Shown: piece after piece, positions 18,572-28,693 of the stretch
Layout of the letters: every line of letters begins with the position of its first letter
Position numbering within the stretch: the stretch's first letter is position 1
Assembly (NCBI RefSeq): GCF_023336505.1
Contig: NZ_JAMAST010000001.1
Coordinates: 434,001 to 498,000 of the forward strand
From: Sporolactobacillus mangiferae
Lineage (GTDB): Bacteria > Bacillota > Bacilli > Bacillales > Sporolactobacillaceae
Reading direction: 5' to 3'
Length of the DNA stretch: 64,000 nucleotides
The notes under the pieces: model-generated
The model's input: only the letters and a program-made list of their open reading frames with translations
Databases searched by the model: none
What the model was told of the DNA's origin: nothing
Program-made: the position numbers and the translations under genes

Positions 18572-18724
18572 TGTTTTTCCCCCATTATTCATGCTTTCTA
18601 AATCGAAACTAAATATCTTTTATCACAGGGCGGGCTTTCGTCCCCTCGTTCAGCAGCATACCAAGTGCAAATTGTCCATTTGTTTTCACCTTAAATTTGC
18701 CAGGCTGCAACCGATCACAAATAT

Positions 18725-18745
18725 AAATAGTAATCATTACGGTTT
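18725..18745 (-). promoter_or_regulatory. Zur box upstream of znuA
   Basis: AAATAGTAATCATTACGGTTT, with the core TAATCATTA intact, agrees closely with the Zur consensus. It is about 155 bases from the znuA start codon. Confidence 0.8.
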
Positions 18746-18856
18746 AATTTGTCAAAAGATTACCTGTTACCAATGCTTCCGCACATACCATGCATCTCGA
18801 ATGTTTCACAGATCTGAAATAACAGCGATGAACATTTTCCTGAATCGATCATCAGA

Positions 18857-19126
18857 TCACCAGCTCGCTTTTTTTATACCTGGAATCTGGCCTTTATAAG
18901 CGTATTCACGAAAAGCGATACGTGACATATTGAATTTGCGCATGTATCCGTGCGGACGTCCGGTCAGCGGGCAGCGATTGTGCAGCCGTGTCGGTGACGA
19001 ATCACGCGGAAGTTTCGCCAATGCTTCATAATCTTTCTTCTCTTTCAGTTCGCGTCTCAGTTCAGCATACTTAGCAACCAATGCTTCACGTTTCAGCTGC
19101 TTTATTATTTTTGATTTCTTTGCCAT
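18857..19126 (-). CDS. rpsN: Ribosomal protein S14, zinc-independent form
   Basis: 89 residues ending in the family signature [11 protein letters not shown]. The zinc-binding CxxC pairs of ordinary short S14 are absent; the equivalent segment reads [20 protein letters not shown] with a single Cys. This is the C-minus paralogue (YhzA type) that replaces the zinc form during zinc starvation and spares zinc. The Zur box 20 bases before its start fits. AGGAAGGG precedes the ATG. Confidence 0.95.
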   Translation of the reverse strand: MAKKSKIIKQLKREALVAKYAELRRELKEKKDYEALAKLPRDSSPTRLHNRCPLTGRPHGYMRKFNMSRIAFREYAYKGQIPGIKKASW

Positions 19127-19145
19127 GGAGATGTCCCTTCCTCTT

Positions 19146-19166
19146 TAATCGTAATCATTACGTTTT
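19146..19166. promoter_or_regulatory. Zur box between rpsN and the ycgR-like gene
   Basis: The core TCGTAATCATTACG is a perfect match to the Zur consensus, the best of the three. It lies close to rpsN and about 160 bases before the divergent permease gene, so it could repress both. Confidence 0.85.
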
Positions 19167-19328
19167 GTATTCTCTATTTAACCACCAATTGTACAGAAGT
19201 GCAAGCAAGAACGTAAAAAGAGTTCTAGTTCTCATTTAGCGTCATAGGGATTAAAACAGCTCATCCAACCACTGTCTAACCATTCGTACTCTGCGACGCA
19301 ATCAAAAATGCAAAGGAGACAGGCTATT

Positions 19329-20372
19329 ATGAATACATTCGGTATGAAACGAATGAGTCATCCCATGACCATTGCTTTCTTTATCTTTCTTTTTATTCTC
19401 GTTCTTCTGTCTGAGCGGACCAATGGCATAACACCGAAACAGATTCCTGCACAATTTTACAGCTTCAACACTATTTTTCTCAGTATGATCATTGAATCAC
19501 TTCCATTTATATTAATCGGTGCCTTTGTCTCTGTGCTCATCCAGTCCTTTGTAAGCCAGAAACTGATTAAACGCTTATTTTCCGGACACCGCACGATTCT
19601 TGCCATGGTTCCGGCAGCTCTGACCGGCGTGTTATTCCCTGTCTGCGAGTGTGCCATCATTCCGGTTATCCGCAGTCTGATTAAAAAAGGGCTTCCTCAG
19701 CATCTGGGTATCGTCATGATTGCTGCCATTCCCGTCTTGAATCCCATTGTTTTTCTGTCAACTTTCTATGCCTTTCAAAATAATCCGGTTATCCTGTATG
19801 GGCGCATGACCATCGCGCTGCTTTCATCACTGTTTATCGGCGCTGCAGTTTATCATCTGTTCGGCCAATATTCAATTCTTAAAGGAGAATCAGTCAGCCA
19901 TGAAAACAGGATCAGCTGGCAGTCTTTTTATATGCATGAACAGAATCAGCATGGACATCAACATACTCATTTTAATCTGCAGGACACGCTGATGCATATA
20001 AGTGATGAATTCTTTGATACTGCTAAATTTTTTATTTTCGGAGCAATCATCGCCAGTTCATTTCAAACCTTCTTTAACCAGCATCTGCTCACATCAATTG
20101 GTGCTAACCCCGGTCTGGGTGCTGCTTCAATGATGGGACTGGCTTACCTTTTATCCGTTTGCTCGACCTCGGATGCTTTTCTGGGTGCTTCATTTACCGG
20201 TGTATTCACGCCCGGTGCCATTACTGCCTTTCTTGTATTCGGTGCCATGCTGGATATTAAAAATACAATGATGCTGTTTGGCGTTTTCAAGGCTCGCTTT
20301 GTCTTCACTTTTTTCATACTGACTTCTGTATCGGTCTATACTCTGTGCCAGTTAATGGATTGGTTATTATAA
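19329..20372 (+). CDS. ycgR: Permease of the YcgR/UPF0718 family
   Basis: 347 residues with about eight membrane helices. The second helical bundle has the family motif FPVCECAIIPVIRSLIKKG, with two cysteines inside the membrane. A cytoplasmic or surface loop near residues 202-215 is His-rich (HEQNQHGHQHTHF), suggesting metal binding. The start at 19329 follows AAAGGAG by about nine bases. It is paired with the TIGR03943-like gene 17 bases downstream. Divergent from zinc-free rpsN across a perfect Zur box, it is a candidate zinc-starvation transporter; substrate unproven. Confidence 0.85.
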   Translation: MNTFGMKRMSHPMTIAFFIFLFILVLLSERTNGITPKQIPAQFYSFNTIFLSMIIESLPFILIGAFVSVLIQSFVSQKLIKRLFSGHRTILAMVPAALTGVLFPVCECAIIPVIRSLIKKGLPQHLGIVMIAAIPVLNPIVFLSTFYAFQNNPVILYGRMTIALLSSLFIGAAVYHLFGQYSILKGESVSHENRISWQSFYMHEQNQHGHQHTHFNLQDTLMHISDEFFDTAKFFIFGAIIASSFQTFFNQHLLTSIGANPGLGAASMMGLAYLLSVCSTSDAFLGASFTGVFTPGAITAFLVFGAMLDIKNTMMLFGVFKARFVFTFFILTSVSVYTLCQLMDWLL

Positions 20373-20389
20373 GTCAGGAGGATTGCTTC

Positions 20390-21253
20390 ATGGATGAACG
20401 GCGGATCAGCAGACATCATTATTTGCGCGGAATTGTACTTGGAGGCATGGCATTATTCCTTTTTCGTATCTCCTATTATGGCGATCTGAAATATTATCTC
20501 GCACCTAAACTGGCGATCTATGCTCAATTCACGATTGGTGCCCTGGCTTTGCTCAGCCTTATACATTTTGTCCTTCCTCCTGTCACGCATCGCCACGACA
20601 ACTGTGACGATTGTGAGCATCATCACTCACTGCCTAAGAAGGGATTGCACTCGCTGCTTTTTTTCAGCCTGTTTTTTCTGCCGGTGCTCACCGGTTTCGT
20701 ATTTCCTCATTATACACTCGGGAGTGCGATTGCCAGTAATCGCTCCTTTAAACAGGCGATCCCGAGTCAAACGGCGCGGCAAGAAAAAGGAGTTAAGAAA
20801 ACCGCAACTTCTGCAGGTGCACAAAGGAACCCGATCAGCCAGGAGCAATTTGATGCGTTAAAGCAAAAGCTTCTGAAGCGCCAGAAAATTGTCGTTGATG
20901 ATGCACAGTACACATATATTCTTAATATCCTGGAACAGGACCCTTCTGCGTTCAGGGGCAAGCAGCTGGTTCTCAAGGGGGTCGTCTATCGTGATTCGCA
21001 TACGCCCACAAATGAAATTGTCACAGCACGATTTGATATATCCTGCTGCATTGCTGATGCATCCGTTTATGGCATTCGCACCAAGGGATCTGTCACATCC
21101 TTAAAAAAAGATACATGGATACAAGTTACAGGCACACTGGAAACCGTCAGTAAATCCAAAACAGCCGTACCTGTGCTTACAAGAACAAACATTCAACCGA
21201 TAAAAGAGCCCGACCATCCTTATGTGTACGATAACGGTGTTCTTCTGGAATGA
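20390..21253 (+). CDS. ycgQ: YcgQ/TIGR03943-family permease subunit
   Basis: 287 residues. Three or four N-terminal membrane segments surround a His/Cys loop HRHDNCDDCEHHHS. The C-terminal half is a soluble OB-like domain with a family region ARFDISCCIADASVYGI. AGGAGG lies six bases before the ATG at 20390. It partners the YcgR-like permease. The metal-ligand-rich loop and the Zur box upstream make a role in metal handling likely (inference). Confidence 0.85.
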   Translation: MDERRISRHHYLRGIVLGGMALFLFRISYYGDLKYYLAPKLAIYAQFTIGALALLSLIHFVLPPVTHRHDNCDDCEHHHSLPKKGLHSLLFFSLFFLPVLTGFVFPHYTLGSAIASNRSFKQAIPSQTARQEKGVKKTATSAGAQRNPISQEQFDALKQKLLKRQKIVVDDAQYTYILNILEQDPSAFRGKQLVLKGVVYRDSHTPTNEIVTARFDISCCIADASVYGIRTKGSVTSLKKDTWIQVTGTLETVSKSKTAVPVLTRTNIQPIKEPDHPYVYDNGVLLE

Positions 21254-21778
21254 ATTCTGTTTATCCATTGGATTTGAAAGGCTGTATCATCTTCTTTCTT
21301 AATCTAAGTTGCCACTTCATTTTAATGTTATTTCCCCCTTCTCTCTGCTTTTTGCTAACACGCAGGGCAAAAAACAAGGCTTAGCAGAGCGTATTCCAGA
21401 ACTATTGAAACCGACTTTCAGATATGCTATAACATATTTTGCTTCTTTGTTTCTCTTCGATCCGAACAGGGTTCGGAATCAAAAGCAAGAGATGACCAAG
21501 GAGCATTTTTGTGTGGATTTTTATATCGACCCAAGATATTTGGTTCCATGAGCAAGCAAATGCGTGTGCAAAACGCCATCTTTTTAACCACCGTTTTTTA
21601 AGAAACTTTTAATCGTTTTTTGTCACAATAAATGCAGAGCCGTCGAATGAAACGGCACAAGGTTACAAGTATTACGTGCCCTTTGCAATTGGTTAATGAA
21701 TGAGTGACAACCATAATTTTATCTTGAAAAGGTACGAACCGTTTTGTTGAAACTTATGTTAAGGGAGAGAAGAAAATC
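21254..21778. other. 525-base gap without a recognisable gene
   Basis: Short open frames here have no ribosome sites and no recognisable sequence. The last 50 bases should hold the promoter of the acyltransferase gene, whose ribosome site AAGGGAGAG lies at about 21762-21770. Confidence 0.5.
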
Positions 21779-22771
21779 ATGACGAAAGTCAGAGACAGTT
21801 ATTTCGATAACGCCAAATTCTTCTTAATCTTACTGGTTGTTTTCGGACACAGTCTTACCAAGCTGAAATCTGATATGCCGATTATCAATGCGCTGTACAC
21901 GTTTATTTTCATTTTTCATATGCCCGCATTTATTCTAATTTCGGGCTATTTTTCCAAGCATTTCAAAAAACAGGGATACGTAAGCAATGTTGTCAAAAAG
22001 ACGCTTATCCCTTATATCATCTTCCAGGTTATTTACTCTTACTTCTATTACATGACCGGATATGAACATAGTTTTAAAATCGACTTAGTATCGCCGCATT
22101 GGACACTGTGGTTTCTGATCAGTATTCTGTGCTGGAAGCTGATGATCATACCATTTGCAAAGCTTGGCAAATTCGGTTTTCCAGCAGCGATTATGATTGG
22201 CGTCTGTGCAGGATTCTTTGATTCTATTTCAACGGACTACAGTGCTTCGCGTACACTGGCTTTCTTTCCTTTTTTCTATCTCGGTTTTCTGCTGAAGAAA
22301 GAACAGTTCTCAGAGCTGTTGACCCGTAAAACGGCGCGAATCGCCAGCATTTTTGTACTCGTCGGCATCTATCTCGCCTGTTTCTATATTTTCCCTCAGA
22401 ACCTTCAGGACTGGCTGCTGCATGATTCATCGTATCATGCCTTTGATTTGTCCAATCGTACCGGCGGATTCGTCCGTTTATTCGTCTATGCCATCACCAC
22501 GATAACTATTTTCGCGTTTATGGCATTGATCCCTAAAAAACAATTTTTATTTACTCATTTAGGTAAAAATACGTTGTATATTTACCTGCTGCATGGATTT
22601 TTCATTAAAACAATGGCTCTGTTTCCGATTTATGAAAAAATTGACACCCTGTATCAGTACACCTTTCTTTTTGCAGGATCACTGGCACTCTGCTCTTTTC
22701 TTGCCAGTCGGCCTGTACGACTATGCACAAAACCAATCATCGAAATGAAAATACCACACCTGCAAAACTGA
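21779..22771 (+). CDS. Acyltransferase 3 family membrane protein
   Basis: 330 residues with about ten membrane helices. The first helix pair carries the catalytic-type motif LLVVFGHSL, and IFIFHMPAFILISGYF follows as in fucose 4-O-acetylase-like members of Acyl_transf_3. Such enzymes move acetyl groups across the membrane onto sugars of wall polymers or glycolipids. It stands alone, between a good ribosome site and a strong terminator, so no partner hints at the substrate. Confidence 0.88.
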   Translation: MTKVRDSYFDNAKFFLILLVVFGHSLTKLKSDMPIINALYTFIFIFHMPAFILISGYFSKHFKKQGYVSNVVKKTLIPYIIFQVIYSYFYYMTGYEHSFKIDLVSPHWTLWFLISILCWKLMIIPFAKLGKFGFPAAIMIGVCAGFFDSISTDYSASRTLAFFPFFYLGFLLKKEQFSELLTRKTARIASIFVLVGIYLACFYIFPQNLQDWLLHDSSYHAFDLSNRTGGFVRLFVYAITTITIFAFMALIPKKQFLFTHLGKNTLYIYLLHGFFIKTMALFPIYEKIDTLYQYTFLFAGSLALCSFLASRPVRLCTKPIIEMKIPHLQN

Positions 22772-22820
22772 TTTGCTGGTTTGTACAGGTTAAAAAAGAG
22801 ATACTTTCTTCACCTGCTAG

Positions 22821-22852
22821 AAAACGCCGGCAGAATCTCCTGCCGGCGTTTT
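22821..22852. terminator. Strong bidirectional terminator
   Basis: AAAACGCCGGCAG (22821-22833) pairs perfectly with CTGCCGGCGTTTT (22840-22852). It separates the convergent acyltransferase and thrS genes. Confidence 0.85.
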
Positions 22853-22864
22853 CCTTATATCACA

Positions 22865-24793
22865 TTAAGCTTTAACGAGCTTGGTCACTCTGTTTCTGAT
22901 TTCTTCAAGAATCGCCGATTTGAAATCTTCATAAGAAACAGTTCTGGATTCCTGTTCGCCGTACTTGCGAACATTCACGGCATTCTGCTCAATTTCCTGA
23001 TCGCCGATGACGAGCATATAAGGAATTTTATGCGTCTGGGCATCACGAATTTTATAACCGAGTTTCTCGCCGCGAAGATCCGCATGAGCACGAATACCGA
23101 CCTTCTTCATGTCCGTCACAAGCTTCTTCACATAATCAATATGCACATCGGCAACCGGAATCAGCTGGACCTGTGTCGGTGCAAGCCAGGTCGGGAATGC
23201 ACCGGCAAAGTGCTCGATCAGAATCGCAAAGAAACGGTCAAGCGATCCGTAAATGGCGCGGTGAATGACAACCGGCCGAACCTTCTCATTATTCTCGTCA
23301 ATGTATGTCAGGTCGAATTTCTCAGGCATCTGATAATCAAGCTGAATCGTCGCGCATTGATGCTCGCGTCCAATTGCATCCTTGATATGGAAGTCAATTT
23401 TCGGTCCGTAGAACGCTCCGTCACCAGCGTTGATCGTGTAAGGCTGATTGATCGCTTCGAGCACATGCTTCAGTCCTGCTTCCGCCTGCTGCCACAGCTC
23501 CAGGCTGCCCATATGATCTTCGGGCATTGTCGACAGCTCGACTGTGTATTCAAAACCAAACGTACTGTATATTTTACCGATCAGCTGGAAAATGTTCTTG
23601 ATCTCGCTCTCGATCTGATCCGGACGTACGAAAATGTGTGCATCGTCCTGGCAGAATGTCCGGACACGGAGCATTCCGTTCAGCGCACCGCTCAGTTCAT
23701 GACGATGCACCTGGCCGAATTCAGCGATCCGAATCGGCAGATCGCGATACGAATGGAGGGTGTCTTTATAAATCAGCATGTGCCCCGGACAGTTCATCGG
23801 TTTGAGCGCATAATTCACATCGTCTACTTTCGTGAAATACATGTTCTCATGATAGTGATCCCAGTGACCGGAATTTTCCCATAGTCGCTGGTTCATCATC
23901 AGCGGTGTCCGCACTTCGTCATAATCCACCTGACGCTGCAGTTCGCGCGAAAAATCCTCGAGTTCTGTGCGAATAATCTGGCCGTTTGTCAGATAGAACG
24001 GCATGCCCGGCGCTTCTTCCGAGAACATGAACAGTTCAAGCTGCTTACCGAGTTTGCGGTGATCACGCTTGGCAGCCTCTTCAAGGAAATGCAGATGCGC
24101 ATCAAGATCCTTCTGTTTCAGAAAAGCGACTCCGTAAATGCGCTGCAGCATTTGATTGTCGCTGCTTCCCCGCCAATACGCGCCGGATACGTTCATCAGC
24201 TTAAACACTTTAATTTTTCCTGTAGACGAAAGATGCGGTCCGCGGCAAAGGTCCACGTACTCACCTTGAGTGTAGATTGTAATTGTTGCATCATCGGGAA
24301 GGTCACGAATTAATTCCAGTTTCAGATAATCATTCAGCTTCGTAAAAATGTCAGTGGCTTCCTCGCGGCTGACCTCTTTACGCGTGATTGGAAGATTTTC
24401 ACTGATGATCTTCTTCATTTCTTTTTCTATTTTAGGGAAATCCTCTTTCGAAAGGGAATGCTCCATATCGACATCATAGTAAAATCCATCCTTAATGACC
24501 GGACCGATGCCCAGCTTAACATCCGGATAGAGGCGTCTTAATGCCTGCGCAAGCAAGTGCGCGCAACTGTGGCGCATGATCTCCAGACCCTCTTCGGAAT
24601 CCTGAGTAACGATTTCGACTGCTGCATTCTCCTCAATGGGCCGTGTCAGATCATAGAGTTTGCCGTCAACTTTTCCGGCAACCGCTTTTTTCTTTAAGCT
24701 TGTACTGATCGATTCAGCTACTTGTTCGGCTGTGACGCCCTTAGGAAACTCCTGTACTTTTCCATCCGGGAACGTTAATGAAACAGATGACAT
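22865..24793 (-). CDS. thrS: Threonyl-tRNA synthetase
   Basis: 642 residues, full length. In order: TGS domain (residues about 1-62), editing domain with HSCAHLLAQAL and DLCRGPHL, class II catalytic core with RIAEFGQVHRHELSGAL (motif 2) and GSLDRFFAILIEHF (motif 3), and the anticodon-binding domain. It charges tRNA-Thr. The start at 24793 follows AAAGGAG by seven bases. A T-box leader lies directly upstream, so transcription responds to uncharged tRNA-Thr. Confidence 0.98.
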   Translation of the reverse strand: MSSVSLTFPDGKVQEFPKGVTAEQVAESISTSLKKKAVAGKVDGKLYDLTRPIEENAAVEIVTQDSEEGLEIMRHSCAHLLAQALRRLYPDVKLGIGPVIKDGFYYDVDMEHSLSKEDFPKIEKEMKKIISENLPITRKEVSREEATDIFTKLNDYLKLELIRDLPDDATITIYTQGEYVDLCRGPHLSSTGKIKVFKLMNVSGAYWRGSSDNQMLQRIYGVAFLKQKDLDAHLHFLEEAAKRDHRKLGKQLELFMFSEEAPGMPFYLTNGQIIRTELEDFSRELQRQVDYDEVRTPLMMNQRLWENSGHWDHYHENMYFTKVDDVNYALKPMNCPGHMLIYKDTLHSYRDLPIRIAEFGQVHRHELSGALNGMLRVRTFCQDDAHIFVRPDQIESEIKNIFQLIGKIYSTFGFEYTVELSTMPEDHMGSLELWQQAEAGLKHVLEAINQPYTINAGDGAFYGPKIDFHIKDAIGREHQCATIQLDYQMPEKFDLTYIDENNEKVRPVVIHRAIYGSLDRFFAILIEHFAGAFPTWLAPTQVQLIPVADVHIDYVKKLVTDMKKVGIRAHADLRGEKLGYKIRDAQTHKIPYMLVIGDQEIEQNAVNVRKYGEQESRTVSYEDFKSAILEEIRNRVTKLVKA

Positions 24794-24809
24794 GACTTTC
24801 ACTCCTTTG

Positions 24810-25045
24810 AAAATAAAAAGCACCCGCCTCAATAAGAGACGAGTGCTTGTGCTCGTGGTTCCACCCTTGCTTCCGCCCTGTACATGAACACGGCGGCACT
24901 TGATCGAATAACGGCTGTGCCGTCAGCGGCTACTTAACGTTCGGCGCTGAAGCTCCAAGGCGGTAAGTCCATTGTGCCCTGCTGGGAAGTTTCCAGCAAT
25001 CCTTCCCTCTCTAGAAACGGCTGCAACGGCTGTTGTCCTTTTCTT
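24810..25045 (-). promoter_or_regulatory. T-box leader of thrS
   Basis: The minus strand carries the T-box core AAGGGTGGAACCACG (24868-24854), followed by a terminator stem (24819-24830 with 24836-24847) and a T run at 24810-24818. The T-box core overlaps the antiterminator region, as in the standard mechanism. Upstream sequence to about 25045 can form stem I with an AGAGAGGGAAGG segment. An ACC triplet in GGACTTACCGCC is a possible specifier, not proven. From 25046 to 25338 the DNA is AT-rich and holds only the two divergent promoter regions. Confidence 0.93.
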
Positions 25046-25338
25046 CGCTTTTTTGATTATTATTTTTCTTTCATTGTATGCGTTTCGACCCATAAGTGCA
25101 AGTCATGTCAAAAAAAGATCGTTCTTTTTTACAGACTCTGTTACATGAACGAATAAAAATATTCATTTACAGAATGTTGCCAACCCATTGACACCCTTTC
25201 TTCTGAATGTTTCTTGCAATATATAAAAAAAGGATTGAAAGCTCGCCGTTTATTGATAAACTATTATCAAGAGTATAAATTATTATAAATTTAACATTTT
25301 TGAGATTTTTCAATCCAATCTTTGAAGGGGGTACAACC

Positions 25339-26526
25339 ATGACCACCACACTGTATCACAACTTTTCATTGTTTAGTGGAAAAAAGGACCATTTTGACGC
25401 CAACGCATCGCTTATTGTCGATGACGAGACAGGAAAAATTGTGGAGGCAGACAACGGTTTGCCTGGCAAAGCAGATCGTACAGTCGATTTAGAGCACCGA
25501 TTTGTGATGCCCGGTCTCATTAACGCACATACGCACATTACATCCGATGTCTCTGGAAAGCTGGATGCGCTTGGCTCACCCAAACTGACTCCCGTTGTTG
25601 CTGCCAAAATCGCACTTGATAATCTTGAAAGCCTGCTGAAACACGGCGTGACTTACATACGTGATGTCGGTGCTGACTTTGACGTTGACATTCAGCTTTC
25701 CAGACTCGAAAAAGGCGGTCACATCGTATCTCCGGGTATTTGCGCATCCGGGCGGCCGCTCGCCATGACAGGCGGGCATTTCTGTACGATCAGTTATGAA
25801 GTGGACAGCCCTGACGAAGCCCGAAAAGCTGCCCGGCAGGCGCTCAAAAACGGTGCGGATAATATTAAACTCATGGCAACCGGCGGTGTTTCGTTCGGCG
25901 GTGAATCGCCAGATGATGTGCAACTGACCGAAGAAGAAATGCGCGCCGCAGTTACCGAAGCGCATCATAAAGGGCGAACGGCAAATGCCCATGCGCAGGG
26001 CACCGAAGGGATTAAAAACGCGCTTCGTGCCGGTGTCGATTCCGTTGAGCATGCATTTTACCTCGATGATGAAGCGATTCAAATGTTTCTCGAGAAAGGC
26101 ACGTTTATTGTTCCGACATTAATCGCCGTGTATGGCATTTCCGATCGCGGAGCCGGACAGGTGCCCGATTTCATGCTTGATGTCGCCCGTGAAGTGAAAC
26201 GGGCGCATATGGAAAGCATTGGAAGAGCTGCTGAGGCTGGTGTCAGACTGGCGATGGGCACCGATGCCGGCACGCCGAACAATGACTTCGAGAATGACTC
26301 AGCCTTCGAGTTGGAACTGATGGTCCAGGCAGGCTGCTCACCGCTGCAGGCACTTCAGGCAGCAACAGTCAACGGAGCGGAACTGCTGCAGATTAATCAG
26401 GAATACGGCAGTCTGGAACCCGAAAAATTTGCCGATTTCATCGTGCTCAGTGGCAATCCATTGCAGGACATTACCGTTATTCAGCAAGAAAAACGTGTAT
26501 TTAAAAAGGGAAAAGAAATTAAATAA
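25339..26526 (+). CDS. Metal-dependent amidohydrolase (prolidase/imidazolonepropionase-like)
   Basis: 395 residues. The amidohydrolase barrel carries GLINAHTHI (His64, His66), a likely carboxylated Lys in NIKLMATGG, His ligands in NAHAQGTEG and SVEHAFYLD, and the Asp in MGTDAGTPNND. This pattern places it in the COG1228 group that includes Xaa-Pro dipeptidases and related hydrolases. Start at 25339 follows GAAGGGGG by about six bases. It is monocistronic. The substrate cannot be told from sequence alone. Confidence 0.9.
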   Translation: MTTTLYHNFSLFSGKKDHFDANASLIVDDETGKIVEADNGLPGKADRTVDLEHRFVMPGLINAHTHITSDVSGKLDALGSPKLTPVVAAKIALDNLESLLKHGVTYIRDVGADFDVDIQLSRLEKGGHIVSPGICASGRPLAMTGGHFCTISYEVDSPDEARKAARQALKNGADNIKLMATGGVSFGGESPDDVQLTEEEMRAAVTEAHHKGRTANAHAQGTEGIKNALRAGVDSVEHAFYLDDEAIQMFLEKGTFIVPTLIAVYGISDRGAGQVPDFMLDVAREVKRAHMESIGRAAEAGVRLAMGTDAGTPNNDFENDSAFELELMVQAGCSPLQALQAATVNGAELLQINQEYGSLEPEKFADFIVLSGNPLQDITVIQQEKRVFKKGKEIK

Positions 26527-26559
26527 TCAGTGTAAAATAAATGGGATGAACAGTCTCAG

Positions 26560-26591
26560 GGAGCCATGGTATTTGTCTGGCTTCTTTTTTA
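26560..26591 (+). terminator. Terminator after the amidohydrolase gene
   Basis: GGAGCCA (26560-26566) pairs with TGGCTTC (26578-26584) and is followed by TTTTTT. One G-T pair. The following 290 bases to hisC hold no gene. Confidence 0.6.
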
Positions 26592-26880
26592 TTATAAGAA
26601 ATTTCTAAGGTTTATCGCATAGGCGCCAGTCTATGTTTTTCCGTGATCCGCAAAAATTCAGCGGCTGCAGAAAGTACCTTTAAGTGAACGGATCGCCTGC
26701 TCTTGCCCGGATAAGGCGCGTTACATGAGCACTTCAGAATGTGACAATCTGCAATCAAATAGTTCTATATTTTTTTGCTTTTATTCAATAATACTGCATA
26801 ATAGTAAAGAGAATCTATGGACCCATTCAATAGATTTTTCGATCTGAAATTACGTTTGATGAATGAAGCGAGGTGCACTC

Positions 26881-27942
26881 ATGAGTAATTATTGGAATTC
26901 ATTTGTTCAGAAACTTGATCCTTATGTGCCAGGTGAGCAGCCGAAGGATAAAAAATATGTCAAGCTCAATACGAACGAAAATCCCTATCCTCCATCAGTG
27001 AACGTAACAGCAGCGATCAAAGACGCAGCGAACAGTCAATTGCGCTTATATCCGGATCCGAGCTGCGATGAACTAAGGAAAAAGATCGCCGGGCACTTTG
27101 GGCTGGAAGCAGATCAGGTATTCATTGGCAATGGTTCGGATGAAGTGCTCGCGTTCAGCTTTATGACCTTTTTTTCACGCGAAAACCCGGTTGCGTTTGC
27201 CGATATTACGTACAGCTTTTACAAGGTCTATGCAAATCTGTGTTCGCTCAGCCCGAAAATTATTCCGCTGCATGATGATTTCACTTTGCCGGTTGGCGCT
27301 TTTTGCGAACCAAACGGTGGCGCTGTCATCCCGAATCCGAACGCACCAACCGGCCGTGTACTCCCTGTTGCATCCATTCAGCAAATACTTGATGCGCATC
27401 CGGATCGGGTCGTGATCATCGATGAAGCCTACATTGATTTTGGCGGGAAATCGGCCGTTCCGCTGATTAAAGATTATCCGAATCTGCTCATTGTGCGCAC
27501 CCTCTCCAAATATTCGGCACTCGCCGGTATCCGCGTTGGCTTTGCCTTAGGGCAGAAAGATCTGATCAATGGGCTAAATACCGTCAAAAATTCATTTAAT
27601 TCTTACACCATTGATCGGCTTGCGCTTGCGGGTGCTGTTGCGGCTATTGATGATGACGGTTACTCAAAGAAAATGGCGCAGAAAATTATGGTCACACGTG
27701 AGCAGACAATTGAGCAGCTTCGAAAAATGCGTTTTCATGTTATCCCGTCACAGGCAAACTTTATTTTTGCCAGCCACACGGAAGTAAATGCTGAACTGAT
27801 TTTTCATGCACTGCGTGACCGTGGGGTGCTTGTACGCTATTTCAAACAGCCACGTATCTCAAACTATCTGAGAATCACGATCGGGACTGACGAAGAAATG
27901 GATCAGCTCATTCGCGCATTAACCGATATTCTCAGCTCATGA
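26881..27942 (+). CDS. hisC: Histidinol-phosphate aminotransferase
   Basis: 353 residues. Fold type I PLP enzyme with LNTNENPYPPS at the N-terminus, NPNAPTGR, IIDEAYIDFGG and the PLP lysine in RTLSKYSALAGIRVGF. It makes L-histidinol phosphate in histidine synthesis and in Bacillus also serves aromatic amino acid transamination. Start at 26881 is preceded by GAGGTG. It stands apart from any his or aro operon, so its primary pathway here is open. Confidence 0.93.
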   Translation: MSNYWNSFVQKLDPYVPGEQPKDKKYVKLNTNENPYPPSVNVTAAIKDAANSQLRLYPDPSCDELRKKIAGHFGLEADQVFIGNGSDEVLAFSFMTFFSRENPVAFADITYSFYKVYANLCSLSPKIIPLHDDFTLPVGAFCEPNGGAVIPNPNAPTGRVLPVASIQQILDAHPDRVVIIDEAYIDFGGKSAVPLIKDYPNLLIVRTLSKYSALAGIRVGFALGQKDLINGLNTVKNSFNSYTIDRLALAGAVAAIDDDGYSKKMAQKIMVTREQTIEQLRKMRFHVIPSQANFIFASHTEVNAELIFHALRDRGVLVRYFKQPRISNYLRITIGTDEEMDQLIRALTDILSS

Positions 27943-28203
27943 ATACGGGATCTGTCCACTTCGTTTTCAAAAGAACTTTTCCATCGTAGAGGCTTGCGCC
28001 ATGCCAATCAGTTGGTGCGTCCGTGTATATTGTTTATTAATAAAATTTTATTGATAATCAGCAAACGGCATGCTAAAATAAAAAAAGATCAGGCATAATC
28101 TCCGATCTGTATTTCCGATGCTGATGTATGCCCCTTTTGCACGGACCCGGGTTTTAATACCTTCTTAATCTTATAAATTAAATCACTCTGTGAGGGACTT
28201 TTT

Positions 28204-28683
28204 ATGAGACATGAAACACGCTTTCTGAAGTTCGCCGTGATACTCATAGGGCTTCCTGTTCTTGCCTGGTGCATTTTGGCGTTACCAAAGTTCACACATT
28301 ATTTTGCGGTATTAATGCCAAGACTCGCTTATTTGGAATATCCCTTTTTTGCCGGATTCTGTGTTACTGCAGTCTTCTATTTTGCAGCGCTGCACCAGGC
28401 TTTAAAGCTTTTAAATTATATCGATGAAAATCAGGCATTTTCCGAACGTTCGGTAACCTCCTTAAAGAAGATCAAGTACTGTGCCATTGCCATCGGTGCT
28501 TTATACACGCTATTCATGCCGCTCTTTTATCTGATGGCGGATGCGGACGATGCACCCGGTCTGATCATCGTTGTCCTGGTGATTATTTTCGGCTGCGTCG
28601 TAGTCGCGGTCTTTGCCGCCGTCCTTCAGAAGCTGTTAAAGAATGCTATTGATATCAAATCAGAAAATGACTTAACGGTATGA
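28204..28683 (+). CDS. DUF2975 membrane protein (YoaS-like)
   Basis: 159 residues with four membrane helices (about residues 8-28, 45-65, 95-115, 120-145). The pattern and the immediately following small XRE regulator match the DUF2975 plus HTH pairs (YoaS-YozG in Bacillus). GAGGGAC lies six bases before the ATG. Function unknown; such pairs are thought to form a membrane-linked regulator. Confidence 0.85.
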   Translation: MRHETRFLKFAVILIGLPVLAWCILALPKFTHYFAVLMPRLAYLEYPFFAGFCVTAVFYFAALHQALKLLNYIDENQAFSERSVTSLKKIKYCAIAIGALYTLFMPLFYLMADADDAPGLIIVVLVIIFGCVVVAVFAAVLQKLLKNAIDIKSENDLTV

Positions 28684-28693
28684 GGTGAAGTGC

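Noticed and set aside
21309-21551. Possible 80-residue gene in the gap before the acyltransferase
   Set aside because: No ribosome site, no recognisable family, and the start lies in AT-rich noncoding sequence.
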